Source: Ardenticatenaceae bacterium | Lineage (GTDB): Bacteria; Chloroflexota; Anaerolineae; Promineifilales; Promineifilaceae | Length of the DNA stretch: 64,000 bases | Assembly: GCA_020634455.1 (NCBI GenBank) | Contig: JACKBQ010000001.1 | Location: 2,418,001-2,482,000 of the forward strand | Direction: 5' to 3' | In this document: piece by piece, positions 7,902-18,152 of the stretch | How positions within the stretch are numbered: position 1 is the first letter of the stretch | How the letters are laid out: every line of letters starts with the position of its first letter | The notes under the pieces: model-generated | What the model saw: only the letters and a program-made list of their open reading frames with translations | Told to the model about the DNA's origin: nothing | The model's database searches: none | Made by a program: the position numbers and the translations under genes

Positions 7902-9938
7902 ATGTCTGATCCAATCAAACTAACCAACCTCGCCCGCCACTTTGAGCGCGGCGGTATGGACGTGCAGGCGCTGCGCGGCGTCGATTTGGCCATCGAGCCG
8001 GGCGAATTTGTGGCGCTGGTTGGCCCGTCCGGCTCTGGCAAATCCACGTTGCTCAACCTGCTGGGCGGGCTGGATCGCCCCTCCACTGGCGAACTGTGGC
8101 TCAACGGCACCGCCCTGCACGCCGCCACCGAAGCGGACCGTACTTTGCACCGTCGCCAGCGCATCGGCTTTATTTTTCAAAGCTTTAATTTGCTGCCCCG
8201 GTTAACGGCCGTTGAAAACGTCGCCATCCCCCTCATGCTCTCCGGCGTCAGCCTGGCAGAGCGGGAAGCGCGGGCCAAAGAACTGCTGGAAAAAGTGGGT
8301 CTGGGCCACCGACTGGACCATTACCCGACTGAACTTTCCGGGGGCGAGCAACAGCGAACGGCCGTTGCCCGCGCCCTCATCCACAATCCCAGCCTCATCC
8401 TGGCCGATGAACCCACCGGCAATCTCGACTCCAAAACGGGCGAAGAGGTGATGGCGTTGCTCAAGGAACTCAACCGGGAGCAAGGCATTACCCTCATCGT
8501 TGTTACCCACGACGAAGAAGTCGCCGCCTACGCCGACCGCATTGTTAAATTGCGCGACGGCAACATTGTTGAAGAAGTGAAGAAAGAATGGAACGATTCA
8601 GCGGCTGTGGCCGGTGTCCTCACCGAGCCACAATCCGGCACGGTGAGGACACCGGCCGGAGCAGAGGGAGGCGGACTCCAATTTAGCGACATCATCCGCC
8701 AGGCGCTGAGCAACCTGCGCCGCCGTCCGGTGCGCAACGTGCTCACGGCGGGTGGCGTCCTCATCGGCATTGTCACCCTGGTGGCGATGGTCTCTTTTGG
8801 CGTGGGCGTGCAGCGCGAAGTGCAGCGCAATTTCGAGAGCATCGGCCTGGAAAACCTGTTTGTCCGCCCCGTTTACGACGAACCGGATGAATTTGACCCG
8901 TTCGCGGCCCCCTCGCCACAAACGCCCATCACGCCTGAACTCATCACCCGAATTGAGCAGCTACCCGATGTTGTCAGCGTCACACCGGAGCTGGGTCTGC
9001 CTTTTGGCATTGACATCGCGCTCGCTTACGACGACACCTCACTGCCCATCCGCATTGCGGACACGGAAGAGCGCCAGTTTAGCTTTGGCGGCCAAACAGA
9101 GCCGTTGGCTGGGGTGGAATTGGGCGGCCAGGGCAACGATGGTGTGGTGCTGGTGCGCGATCTGGCTGATTCACTGCTCACCGACGGCCAAACCTATGAC
9201 GATCTGGTTGGGCAGGAACTATCTCTGATTGTTCAGCTGCCGCGCGGCGAGACGGAAACGTTTCCCAGCGAAATTATTGGCGTACGGGATAGTTTTGGTA
9301 GCCGCACGATTGATCTCGGTCTGGCAGAGCGGGAAGCGATTTTGGCCTGGTGGTTCAACGAGCCAGACATCTTGCAAACGGAGGGATATGATAGCTTGAC
9401 GGTGCAAACGACGGATTTGGGGGCGATTACGGCCGTTTCCACCCAAATTGAAGAGCTCGGCCTGCAAACGCAATCGTTGGAAGCGATTTTGAACGTGGCC
9501 AACCAGGTGCTGGGGCTGATGCAGGCGCTGCTCGGCTCTGTGGGTGGGCTGGCGCTGCTGGTCGCTGCCCTCGGCGTGGCCAACACCATGATGATGGCCA
9601 TCTACGAGCGCACCCGCGAGATTGGCGTGCTCAAGGCGCTGGGCGCGTCGGCAGGTGAAATTCGGGCGCTGTTTACGGTGGAGGCGGCGATGCTGGGGCT
9701 GCTGGGCGGTTTCTTCGGCCTCATTTTTGGCACGCTGCTAGGGCGCTTGGTGGACTGGATTGGCCACCGCTTCCTCATCGCCGAGGGGATTACCGGCATT
9801 GGCCAGCTCTCGGTGGTGCCACCCTGGCTGGCGCTGGGTTCGCTGGCGTTTGCCGCCTTCATCGGCATTGTGGCTGGACTTTATCCCGCCGCCCGCGCTG
9901 CCAAGCTGGACCCGGTTGCCGCCTTACGACATGAATAA
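7902..9938 (+). CDS. MacB-like ABC transporter, fused ATPase and permease
   Basis: 678 residues. N-terminal ATPase: Walker A at 41-49 (GPSGSGKST), Q-loop (FQSFNLLPRL), signature LSGGEQQRTAVARAL, Walker B LILADEPTGNLDS and H-loop VTHD. Then a linker (~228-262), a first membrane helix (~280), a large extracytoplasmic MacB-type domain, and three C-terminal helices with the FtsX motif (TREIGVLKALGAS). MacB-family pumps are mechanotransmitters that export peptides, lipoproteins or macrolides without the substrate crossing through the membrane part. The ATPase-then-permease order is that of MacB. The linker is encoded by an inserted hairpin repeat (8609-8657). Substrate unknown; probably works with the LolA-like protein upstream. 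Confidence 0.92.
   Translation: MSDPIKLTNLARHFERGGMDVQALRGVDLAIEPGEFVALVGPSGSGKSTLLNLLGGLDRPSTGELWLNGTALHAATEADRTLHRRQRIGFIFQSFNLLPRLTAVENVAIPLMLSGVSLAEREARAKELLEKVGLGHRLDHYPTELSGGEQQRTAVARALIHNPSLILADEPTGNLDSKTGEEVMALLKELNREQGITLIVVTHDEEVAAYADRIVKLRDGNIVEEVKKEWNDSAAVAGVLTEPQSGTVRTPAGAEGGGLQFSDIIRQALSNLRRRPVRNVLTAGGVLIGIVTLVAMVSFGVGVQREVQRNFESIGLENLFVRPVYDEPDEFDPFAAPSPQTPITPELITRIEQLPDVVSVTPELGLPFGIDIALAYDDTSLPIRIADTEERQFSFGGQTEPLAGVELGGQGNDGVVLVRDLADSLLTDGQTYDDLVGQELSLIVQLPRGETETFPSEIIGVRDSFGSRTIDLGLAEREAILAWWFNEPDILQTEGYDSLTVQTTDLGAITAVSTQIEELGLQTQSLEAILNVANQVLGLMQALLGSVGGLALLVAALGVANTMMMAIYERTREIGVLKALGASAGEIRALFTVEAAMLGLLGGFFGLIFGTLLGRLVDWIGHRFLIAEGITGIGQLSVVPPWLALGSLAFAAFIGIVAGLYPAARAAKLDPVAALRHE
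8609..8657. repeat. GGCCGGTGTCCTCACCG hairpin inserted in-frame in the ABC transporter gene
   Basis: Two 21-base arms (8609-8629 and 8637-8657) pair at 20 of 21 positions with a 7-base loop. The right arm is identical over all 21 bases to the right arm of the intergenic copy at 42909-42929. Here it is translated as VAGVLTEPQSGTVRTPAGA between ATPase and permease. Confidence 0.85.
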
Positions 9939-10213
9939 ACTAAAATCATAGCAAAACCGCAAATTAAATATCCCACAAAACCGAGACTGGAGGCCAGAGT
10001 AGTCTCTAATCTCCAGTCTCCAATCCCCATAAGTTCCTAAATCTTCATTCCTTAGTAAGCGGCCAACAATATGCTATACTTTTGTTCTGAAAATAAAAGT
10101 TGAGGTACATCCCTGCTGCCCATACACGGACGGTAAATCACCTGAAAAAGTTTGAAAAGGATTCAAAATAGCGTTCGGGAAACGAACATCTCGAATCTAC
10201 AATTGCCCCAAAT
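9939..10213. other. Intergenic region upstream of prfA, with GGAGACTGG repeat
   Basis: The repeat at 9982-10026 pairs GAGACTGGAG with CTCCAGTCTC. The rest is AT-rich and should hold the prfA promoter, but I could not fix a convincing -35/-10 pair. No small ORF with a ribosome-binding site was seen. Confidence 0.45.
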
Positions 10214-11284
<1,071 letters not shown>

Positions 11285-11305
11285 ATCGTTTTCAGGTGTT
11301 TAGGT

Positions 11306-11340
11306 GTCAGGTGTTCATGCTTTTTACTTGAACACCTGAC
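11306..11340. repeat. Perfect 12-bp hairpin downstream of prfA
   Basis: GTCAGGTGTTCA (11306-11317) pairs exactly with TGAACACCTGAC (11329-11340). The loop contains TTTTTA but no U-run follows the stem, so termination is uncertain. Partial direct copies of AGGTGT precede it. Confidence 0.65.
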
Positions 11341-11375
11341 GCTGGAAAACTTAAAACCAACCACCGGAGAACCAC

Positions 11376-11846
11376 ATGAGTAAACTCACCTACCAACCAC
11401 GGGGCCGCTATTTTGAACAGTTTGAAGTGGGGCAGCAGTTGGCAACGGCCGCTCGCACCATCACCGAGGCAGACATTGTGAACTTTGCCGGGCTGAGCGG
11501 CGATTACAACCAGATTCACACCGATGCCGACTTCGCCGCCAACTACGCCTTTGGCCAGCGCATTGCGCATGGCTTGCTGGTGCAGTCCATTGCTACCGGA
11601 CTGGCGGTACAATCTGGCATCATCGAGGGTACCGTCCTGGCATTCCGTGAGCTGAGCGCCAAATTTAGTCTGCCCATTTTTATTGGCGACACGATACATG
11701 TTGAATTAGAAATTACCGAGACCAAAGCACTGCCGCGTTTGGGTGGCGGGAACATTAATATGAAGTACGCCGTTTATAATCAACACGGTAAGGCGGTGCA
11801 GCGTGGCGATTGGGTCATGCTGATTAAAAGCCAAAGTAATGATTAA
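11376..11846 (+). CDS. MaoC-like hot-dog dehydratase
   Basis: 156 residues, one hot-dog domain. The hydratase-2 motif is visible around residues 37-67 (FAGLSGDYNQIHTDADFA, then FGQRIAHGLL), with the Asp and His that form the catalytic pair in (R)-specific enoyl-CoA hydratases. It probably hydrates or dehydrates acyl-CoA thioesters. GGAG eight bases before the ATG is a good ribosome-binding site. It ends 10 bases before the penicillin-binding protein gene, so the two may be co-transcribed, with no evident functional link. Confidence 0.88.
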   Translation: MSKLTYQPRGRYFEQFEVGQQLATAARTITEADIVNFAGLSGDYNQIHTDADFAANYAFGQRIAHGLLVQSIATGLAVQSGIIEGTVLAFRELSAKFSLPIFIGDTIHVELEITETKALPRLGGGNINMKYAVYNQHGKAVQRGDWVMLIKSQSND

Positions 11847-11856
11847 TGGTTAATTG

Positions 11857-14800
11857 ATGAGTGACGAGCGCAAACGGCCGTTATCCCCAAACGAGCCAGA
11901 AGAAGAACCCCAAAAAACAACCCCGCCGCCAGATGACGATGAACAGTTTGGCACGGTGTCGCTGTTTGATTTGATGGATGAAGCTGGCAGCGAAGAAACA
12001 CCAGAAACCATCCTGCTTCGGCCAGGTTTGCGGACGCCTCGCCCCTTCACACCACAAAAAGTTGAAGATACGCGCGAACACGGGGAGAGTACGGCCGTTC
12101 CTGACCAAGACGCCCCCACTGCACCCACCGACGACGAGCACACCCTCACTCTCGGTTTGCCCAACCCGGATAATGAAGACACTGGCGATTTACCCGCCAT
12201 TCCACCACAACAGCCCAAGCCTGAGCGCAAACCTGCGCCACTGCCTCTTACCCCATCCAAGCTCAAACCGTTTGAGCGCCTACCCATCGAAGACCCGGAC
12301 GCCACTGAGGTATCGCCTGATTTGGCTATTCCGGCTCCGGAACGGCCGCTTTCCGAGCAGCCCACCCAAATTTACCAGCGCGAAGAGCCGAAAAAGCCAA
12401 TCGCCCCCGACCCGCGCACCGTGATGCGCCCCGTGCGCGAAACGCCCCCCCAGCCACAACCCCGGCAAGAACCAGCGCGTCGCCAGCCAGACCAGGCCAC
12501 CCGACCGAAACGGCCGCAGCAGCAACCACGCCAGCCTGCCCAACCGGCTGGTCAGGTAGTCATGCCCAAACGCGAGCCAAAACCCCGCCCCAAGCGGCAA
12601 GCTCCCGGCCGCCGCAACTGGAGCGGCTGCCTCATGCGCGGCGTGGTCATTAGCCTCATGCTGGTGATTGTGGGGATGGCCCTCACCGTCGCTGGATTGG
12701 CCATTGGCTACAACGTCATCGCCAGCGACTTGCCCCCGGTGACCGAACTCAACGAGCGCGTCAGCACCTTCGAAACCGCCCGCATCTACGACCGCAACGG
12801 TAACGAACTGCTCTCGCTGGCCGATCCCAACATGGGCAACCGCACCCGCGTCTCGCTGGATCAGATTTCGGAATACCTCATCCAGGCCACCATCGCCACC
12901 GAAGATTCCCGCTTCTACGAAAATTTCGGTTTCGACACCATCGCCATCGCCCGCGCCATTTTGCAGGCGGCGCAGGAAGGAGAAGCCGTCTCTGGGGCCA
13001 GCACAATTACCCAGCAGGTCGTGCGCGCCACGCTGCTGGAAGAAGACGAGCGCACCCAGCGCACCTTCCGCCGCAAAGTGCGCGAAATCATCCTGGCCGC
13101 CGAAATGAACCTGGAATACGAGAAAGATGACATTCTGGAAATTTACCTGAATGAAATTTATTACGGCAATCTGGCTTACGGCATCGAAGCTGCCGCCGAA
13201 ACCTATTTCAACAAGTCCGCCGCCGATTTGACCCTGGCGGAAGCATCTTTGCTAGCCGGGCTGCCACAATCCCCTGCCAGTTGGGACCCGTACACTGCAC
13301 CCCAGTTGGCTCTGGGCCGCCAATCGGAAGTGCTAACCTTGATGGCTTCCCAGCAGTACATTTCTACCGCCGAAGCGCAGGCGGTGCTCAACGAAACGGG
13401 TGCCTTTATTTATGAGATGACGCCTCCCGTGCGGGAAATCACCTATCCACACTTTACGGTGACGGTGTTACAGCAGGCGGAAGAGCTGCTGGGAGCGCAA
13501 TCTATCTATCGCGGCGGGCTGCGCATTCACACCACGCTGGACCCCAACGCGCAGTTGCTAGCAGAAACAACGCTGACCAACGCCCGCGCCAGCATCAACG
13601 CCGCCGGAGCCAACAACGCGGCAATGGTGGTGCTGGAACCAAGCACCGGGGAGATTTTGGCGCTGGTGGGCAGCGTGGATTTTGAAGATGAGGCGATCAG
13701 TGGCCAGGTGAACATGGCGCTGGCTCCGCGTCAGCCCGGCTCCACCATCAAACCATTCGTTTACCTCTCCGCAATGGAGCAGGGGTGGACCCCCGCCACG
13801 CTGATTTGGGACGTGCCCACCTCGTTCCCGGACGGCACCAATGCGCCCTACGCACCCAAAAATTATGATGACGAGTTTCATGGGCCGTTGCGATTACGGC
13901 CGTCTCTGGGCAACTCGTACAACATTCCAGCGGTGAAAGCGCTGGAGTTCGTGGGCGTGTGCAACTTCATCGCCAACGTGCAAAAAATTGGGCTGACCTC
14001 GCTGCAAGACCCTGGCTGCGTGGAGCAGGGTTCCCCGCGCAACTACGGCCTGGCGCTGTCGCTGGGCGGCGGCGAAATTAGCCCACTGGAGATGGCCGGA
14101 GCGTTTGGCTCGTTGGCCAATCAGGGCAACTTTATTGCGCCATTCACCATCCGCCGCATCGAAAACAGTGCGGGCGACATTTTGTTCCAGGAACCCGTCC
14201 CTGATCCAACCGTGACTCAGGTGGTGCGCCCGGCGCATGCCTATTTATTGAGCGATATTTTGTCGGACAACAACGCGCGCCAGCCGGAATTTGGCGTCAA
14301 CAACGGTTTGGTCATCCCCGGCCACCGGGTAGCGGCCAAAACCGGCACGTCTGGCACGTCGCGCACCGATGTGCGGGATGTGTGGACGATTGGGTATACG
14401 CCACAGGTGGTAACGGCCGTTTGGGTAGGCAACACCAACAATGAGCCACTGGCGGCCGGGGAATCCGGTTCGCGCACGGCCACGCCTATCTGGAATAGCT
14501 TCATGACGCAATATTTGGCCAATAAGCAGCCGGTGGATTTTATACGGCCGTCCAGCGTGGTAGACATTGAAATTTGCAGCGATTCCGGCACCCGCCCCGG
14601 CAGCGACTGCACCGACCGTCGCATTGAGCGCTTTGCCGAAGACCAGCCGCCGCTGAACAGCGAGCAAGATTTCATCCAGGCGGTGCAGCTAGACCAGTGG
14701 ACTGGCTTGCGCGCCAATGAAAATTGCACTGAAGCCGTGTACCAGGCCAGCTTTTTCACCCTGCTGGTGAGCGGCGGCGAAGCGGTTGCCGCCCGTGAGC

Positions 14801-15417
14801 AAACGGTGGCCCAAAATTGGCTAGAAAGCACAACTGCCGGGCAGGTCTGGGCCAGTAATCGCAATATCGCCGTGCCGCTGCGCCTGCCGCCCGCCCAAGC
14901 GTGCGACGAAAACACGCCCCGACCTCAAATCACAATCTCGCAGCCGGAGGCGGGCAGCGAGGTGATTGATACAGTAGAAATTCGTGGCTCGGTAAGTGCA
15001 CCTGGGTTTGGCGGCTACCAGGTGGAGTATGGCTTTGGCAATGAACCGGGTGGCTGGGGGCTGGTGCAGGAGCGGCAAGATTTAAGTGTAGAAAATGGTC
15101 TGCTGGCCAATTGGGACACATCTGCTCTGAACTATTCTGGCCCGCTCACGATTCGGGTGCTGCTATTTGGCCCAGATAACCCCACCACGCCAGAAGAAGA
15201 CCGCGCCATCGTGGAAAAGCGGGTAACAGTGACGCTGCTGGAACCCACGCCAACGGCTACTCCAACTGCCACAGCCACAGCTACGGCCACAGAAACGCCA
15301 ACGGCGACGCCGACCAATGAACCCACCGGCACCGCTACGCCAACCACAGCGAGTACTCCAACGGGAACGGCCGTTGCCACCGATACCGCCACACCCACCG
15401 CTACACCCACACCGTAA
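11857..15417 (+). CDS. Class A penicillin-binding protein (bifunctional peptidoglycan synthase) with stalk-like tail
   Basis: About 1186 residues. Residues 1-245 are cytoplasmic, acidic then Pro/Arg-rich and low in complexity. A membrane helix follows (~255-280). The GT51 glycosyltransferase has its catalytic Glu in IATEDSRFYENFGF and the second motif GASTITQQ. The transpeptidase has SxxK at ~629 (GSTIKPF), SxN (NSYN) and KTG at ~829 (AAKTGTSGT). An Ig-like region (~1025-1125) and a Thr/Pro-rich tail of ~60 residues (TPTATPTATATATATETPTA) end the protein. It polymerises and crosslinks peptidoglycan at the outer face of the membrane. Start: ATG at 11857; a TTG three bases upstream is possible. 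Confidence 0.95.
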   Translation: MSDERKRPLSPNEPEEEPQKTTPPPDDDEQFGTVSLFDLMDEAGSEETPETILLRPGLRTPRPFTPQKVEDTREHGESTAVPDQDAPTAPTDDEHTLTLGLPNPDNEDTGDLPAIPPQQPKPERKPAPLPLTPSKLKPFERLPIEDPDATEVSPDLAIPAPERPLSEQPTQIYQREEPKKPIAPDPRTVMRPVRETPPQPQPRQEPARRQPDQATRPKRPQQQPRQPAQPAGQVVMPKREPKPRPKRQAPGRRNWSGCLMRGVVISLMLVIVGMALTVAGLAIGYNVIASDLPPVTELNERVSTFETARIYDRNGNELLSLADPNMGNRTRVSLDQISEYLIQATIATEDSRFYENFGFDTIAIARAILQAAQEGEAVSGASTITQQVVRATLLEEDERTQRTFRRKVREIILAAEMNLEYEKDDILEIYLNEIYYGNLAYGIEAAAETYFNKSAADLTLAEASLLAGLPQSPASWDPYTAPQLALGRQSEVLTLMASQQYISTAEAQAVLNETGAFIYEMTPPVREITYPHFTVTVLQQAEELLGAQSIYRGGLRIHTTLDPNAQLLAETTLTNARASINAAGANNAAMVVLEPSTGEILALVGSVDFEDEAISGQVNMALAPRQPGSTIKPFVYLSAMEQGWTPATLIWDVPTSFPDGTNAPYAPKNYDDEFHGPLRLRPSLGNSYNIPAVKALEFVGVCNFIANVQKIGLTSLQDPGCVEQGSPRNYGLALSLGGGEISPLEMAGAFGSLANQGNFIAPFTIRRIENSAGDILFQEPVPDPTVTQVVRPAHAYLLSDILSDNNARQPEFGVNNGLVIPGHRVAAKTGTSGTSRTDVRDVWTIGYTPQVVTAVWVGNTNNEPLAAGESGSRTATPIWNSFMTQYLANKQPVDFIRPSSVVDIEICSDSGTRPGSDCTDRRIERFAEDQPPLNSEQDFIQAVQLDQWTGLRANENCTEAVYQASFFTLLVSGGEAVAAREQTVAQNWLESTTAGQVWASNRNIAVPLRLPPAQACDENTPRPQITISQPEAGSEVIDTVEIRGSVSAPGFGGYQVEYGFGNEPGGWGLVQERQDLSVENGLLANWDTSALNYSGPLTIRVLLFGPDNPTTPEEDRAIVEKRVTVTLLEPTPTATPTATATATATETPTATPTNEPTGTATPTTASTPTGTAVATDTATPTATPTP

Positions 15418-15607
15418 CCTAAAACACCTTTCCAGCCACAAATTTCTCAATTGTCAGCGAATTCGCCTGAATTTTGCGTGAAAATATGTTCAATTGGCCA
15501 AAAAAGCCATTGAGTACGGCCGTTTTGATGTGACCTTCACGTAGGAGTCCTGTCCAAATAAGTACAATGGCAGGCCATGATAGATCACACTCAAACAAGG
15601 TTGAAAT
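15418..15607. other. Spacer between PBP and HAD genes
   Basis: Contains one ACGGCCGT at 15516. No terminator stem with a T-run and no small ORF with a ribosome-binding site was recognised. Confidence 0.35.
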
Positions 15608-16348
15608 ATGAGTTCATCGCGGAAAGCACGGCAAACGGGGCGGTTTACGGCCGTTCTCTTTGATTGGGATTTCACACTAGCATACTCTCTGGGATTAAAC
15701 GTTTCTCACATCGCCCGTACAACCAAATTATTCCAAAATTATGGTGTTGTTTGCACAGTGGAAGAGGTAGCAGCGGCGCAGGCATCGCTAGAAGCCGATA
15801 TGGCCAGTGGCAAAATGACAGGTTCGCTGCGGCCACAAAAAAAGAGAGAAATTATTCGGCTGTATCGCGAACTGCTGCGCCGCTTAAACCACCCAAACGA
15901 CAGCTATGAATTTGCTTATGAAGTTTATTCGGGTTATGGTCTGTTGCCCCATTTTCTGTTCGATGATGTGCTGCCAACCCTACATGCCTTGCAAGCCCGC
16001 AACTTCAAATTGGGTGTCCTCTCCAATCATTCTTCCTCTGTTCGCAGCACCATTGAGAAACATCTCGGGCATATCATTCCCCAAAGCCATGTCACCATCA
16101 GCGAAGTAGTTGGTGTGCACAAACCGGGCAAAACAATCTTCCAGCGGGCTGCAAGCAAACTAGGCGAAAAACCAGCCGACTGTTTGTATGTAGGAGACAA
16201 TTTAGCGGTAGATGCCAAAGCGGCCGTACTGTCTGGCGGTTATGGCTGTGGTGTCTGGATTGACCGATACGAGCGTCCATTGCCTGAATCAATTCCCCAC
16301 AACGTTCACCGAATCACCAATCTAACCCAGCTTATTTTGTTGCTGTAA
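15608..16348 (+). CDS. HAD-superfamily hydrolase
   Basis: 246 residues. Motif I is FDWDFTLA (nucleophile Asp and general acid Asp two residues apart), motif II LGVLSNHSSS, the conserved Lys lies in VVGVHKPGKTIFQ, and motif III/IV is YVGDNLAVDAKAA. The helical cap between motifs I and II fits subfamily I (phosphoglycolate phosphatase/haloacid dehalogenase type). It probably removes phosphate from a small metabolite; substrate unknown. ATG start at 15608 with a weak ribosome-binding site. Confidence 0.88.
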   Translation: MSSSRKARQTGRFTAVLFDWDFTLAYSLGLNVSHIARTTKLFQNYGVVCTVEEVAAAQASLEADMASGKMTGSLRPQKKREIIRLYRELLRRLNHPNDSYEFAYEVYSGYGLLPHFLFDDVLPTLHALQARNFKLGVLSNHSSSVRSTIEKHLGHIIPQSHVTISEVVGVHKPGKTIFQRAASKLGEKPADCLYVGDNLAVDAKAAVLSGGYGCGVWIDRYERPLPESIPHNVHRITNLTQLILLL

Positions 16349-16444
16349 TGGTTAAGTTGGTTGCGGAACGGCCGTTTCCCAGCCAAACCTGTAGCGAATT
16401 CCCCAACACGAGTACAATTCCAGCCAAAAACTGGGGTAATTTAA

Positions 16445-17608
16445 TTGAAAACAAACTTCTTACTCGATCCCGATGTTGTTTTTCTGAATCATGGTTCGTT
16501 TGGAGCCACACCCAAGCCGGTATTTGCCAATTACCAGGCATGGCAGCTGCGCCTGGAGCGCCAGCCTGTCTACTTTATTCAGCATGAGCTGTTTAACCAT
16601 CTGGCAAAGGCGCGGCGGCAGTTAGGCAACTTCGTAGGGGCCAATCCAGACGACCTCGTGTTTGTGCCCAATGCCACATTTGGCCTCAACGTGGTGGCTC
16701 GCTCCCTGGCGCTGTCGCCAGACGATGAGGTGCTAACCACTGACCATGAGTATGGGGCGTGCAATCATGTGTGGCAATTTCTCAGCCAAAAGCAGGGATT
16801 CCGCTACGTGCAGCAACCCATTTCGCTGCCCGCCACCACGCCAGAAGCGATGGTGGAACAGCTTTGGCAGGGTGTTACATCCCGCACCCGGATCATATTT
16901 TTGAGCCATATTAGTTCGGCAACGGCCGTATGTTTTCCAGTCGCCGAAATTTGTCGGCGAGCGCGGCAAGCGGGCATCCTCACCATTATTGACGGGGCGC
17001 ACGCACCGGGGCAGCTGCCGCTGGATTTGCAGGCGATTGAGCCAGATTTTTACTTTGGCAATTTGCACAAATGGTTGTGCGCCCCCAAAGGCGCAGCCTT
17101 TTTGTATGCGCGACCAGACCAGCAAGCGCTGATCGAGCCGCTGGTGGTGGGCTGGGGTTGGGGATCAGCGCGGACAATGACGTTTGGCTCAGACTTTCTG
17201 GATTACAATCAGTGGCTGGGAACCAACGACATGTCGGCTTACCTGGCGGTTCCGGCGGCAATCCAGTTTCAGGCGGATCATGATTGGACGGCCGTTCGCC
17301 AATCTTGCCATAGGTTACTCACTGAAACCATGCACCAAATTTGCACCCTCACCGGGTTGCCCTCCATTTACCCAGACGATGATGCGGGCTTTTACCACCA
17401 GATGGCGACCATTCCGCTGCCACAGCTCACAGACCCAGAAACGTTTAAGGCTGCGTTGCTGCAACAGTTTAAGGTTGAAGCGCCGATTGTGACGTGGAAC
17501 GGCCGTCACTACATCCGCGTTTCTGTGCAGGCATACAACACCCAAAGAGACCTCGACACGTTGCTGGAGGCGTTACGCAACCTTTTGCCAAAACAGACTC
17601 AAAAATAG
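16445..17608 (+). CDS. Class V aminotransferase, isopenicillin-N-epimerase-like
   Basis: 387 residues, PLP fold type I. The N-terminus FLNHGSFGATP is typical of the CefD-like branch of class V aminotransferases. TFGLNVVARSL is the cofactor phosphate region, IIDGAHAPGQLPLD carries the PLP-contacting Asp-His, and the Schiff-base Lys is in NLHKWLCAPKG. The C-terminal ending (IRVSVQAYNT) is also characteristic. Members act as epimerases, cysteine desulfurases or lyases, so the reaction cannot be named from sequence. The start is TTG at 16445; there is no in-frame ATG nearby and homologues start here. Confidence 0.88.
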   Translation: MKTNFLLDPDVVFLNHGSFGATPKPVFANYQAWQLRLERQPVYFIQHELFNHLAKARRQLGNFVGANPDDLVFVPNATFGLNVVARSLALSPDDEVLTTDHEYGACNHVWQFLSQKQGFRYVQQPISLPATTPEAMVEQLWQGVTSRTRIIFLSHISSATAVCFPVAEICRRARQAGILTIIDGAHAPGQLPLDLQAIEPDFYFGNLHKWLCAPKGAAFLYARPDQQALIEPLVVGWGWGSARTMTFGSDFLDYNQWLGTNDMSAYLAVPAAIQFQADHDWTAVRQSCHRLLTETMHQICTLTGLPSIYPDDDAGFYHQMATIPLPQLTDPETFKAALLQQFKVEAPIVTWNGRHYIRVSVQAYNTQRDLDTLLEALRNLLPKQTQK

Positions 17609-17649
17609 AGGGGACGACACCAACTGTCGCTGATAACCCTAAATAAAAA

Positions 17650-17712
17650 TCCACAGATTTCGCAGATTACACAGATTTCGCAGATTAAGGCCAAATCTGT
17701 GTAATCTGCAGA
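17650..17712. repeat. AATCTGCG/CGCAGATT palindromic repeat
   Basis: Tandem CACAGATTTCGCAGATTA units face AAATCTGTGTAATCTGCAGA, able to fold into one long stem. It fills most of the gap between the aminotransferase and the AhpD-like gene and ends just before the latter's GAGGAG ribosome-binding site. Confidence 0.75.
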
Positions 17713-17732
17713 TTATTTTCAGAGGAGAACTC

Positions 17733-18086
17733 ATGTCAGAAACACGTATAGACGATTTTGAAGCATATCGCCAGAAGATGAACGAGCGAATCATGTCGCT
17801 AGAGCATTTGGGCATCAAACGCTTTTTTAACCTGGATACGGCCGCTTACCGCGACGGCCCCCTACCCGGCAACACCAAAGAGCTACTGGGGCTGGTCGCC
17901 TCCGCCGTGCTGCGCTGTAACGACTGCATTGATTATCATCTCATTCAATGTGTAGATGTAGGCTGGTCTGACGAGGAAATTGTGGACGCGCTCAACGTGG
18001 CGCTGGTTGTGGGCGGCAGCATCGTCATCCCCCACCTGCGCCATGCCATCGAGACGCTGGATTTGCTGCGTTCCCGTGAACAGTAA
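17733..18086 (+). CDS. AhpD/carboxymuconolactone-decarboxylase-like protein
   Basis: 117 residues, all-helical. The redox motif Cys62-Asn-Asp-Cys65 with His68 (CNDCIDYH) is the peroxidase-type CxxCxxxH of the AhpD branch, so it probably acts as a thiol peroxidase or disulfide reductase rather than a true decarboxylase. GAGGAG seven bases before the ATG. A second AhpD-like gene is at 30091; the two are only distantly similar. Confidence 0.88.
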   Translation: MSETRIDDFEAYRQKMNERIMSLEHLGIKRFFNLDTAAYRDGPLPGNTKELLGLVASAVLRCNDCIDYHLIQCVDVGWSDEEIVDALNVALVVGGSIVIPHLRHAIETLDLLRSREQ

Positions 18087-18094
18087 ATGGTATT

Positions 18095-18152
18095 CCGTCA
18101 TCGGTTATCGGTTGTTTACCGTTTACCGATGACTGACCACCGATTACCGATG
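18095..18152. repeat. ACCGATTACCG-family palindrome
   Basis: TCATCGGTTATCGGT faces ACCGTTTACCGATGA, followed by ACCGATTACCGAT. Related copies at 24893-24925 and 36573-36603. The right end supplies the TAA stop codon of the convergent minus-strand gene at 18144. Confidence 0.7.
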
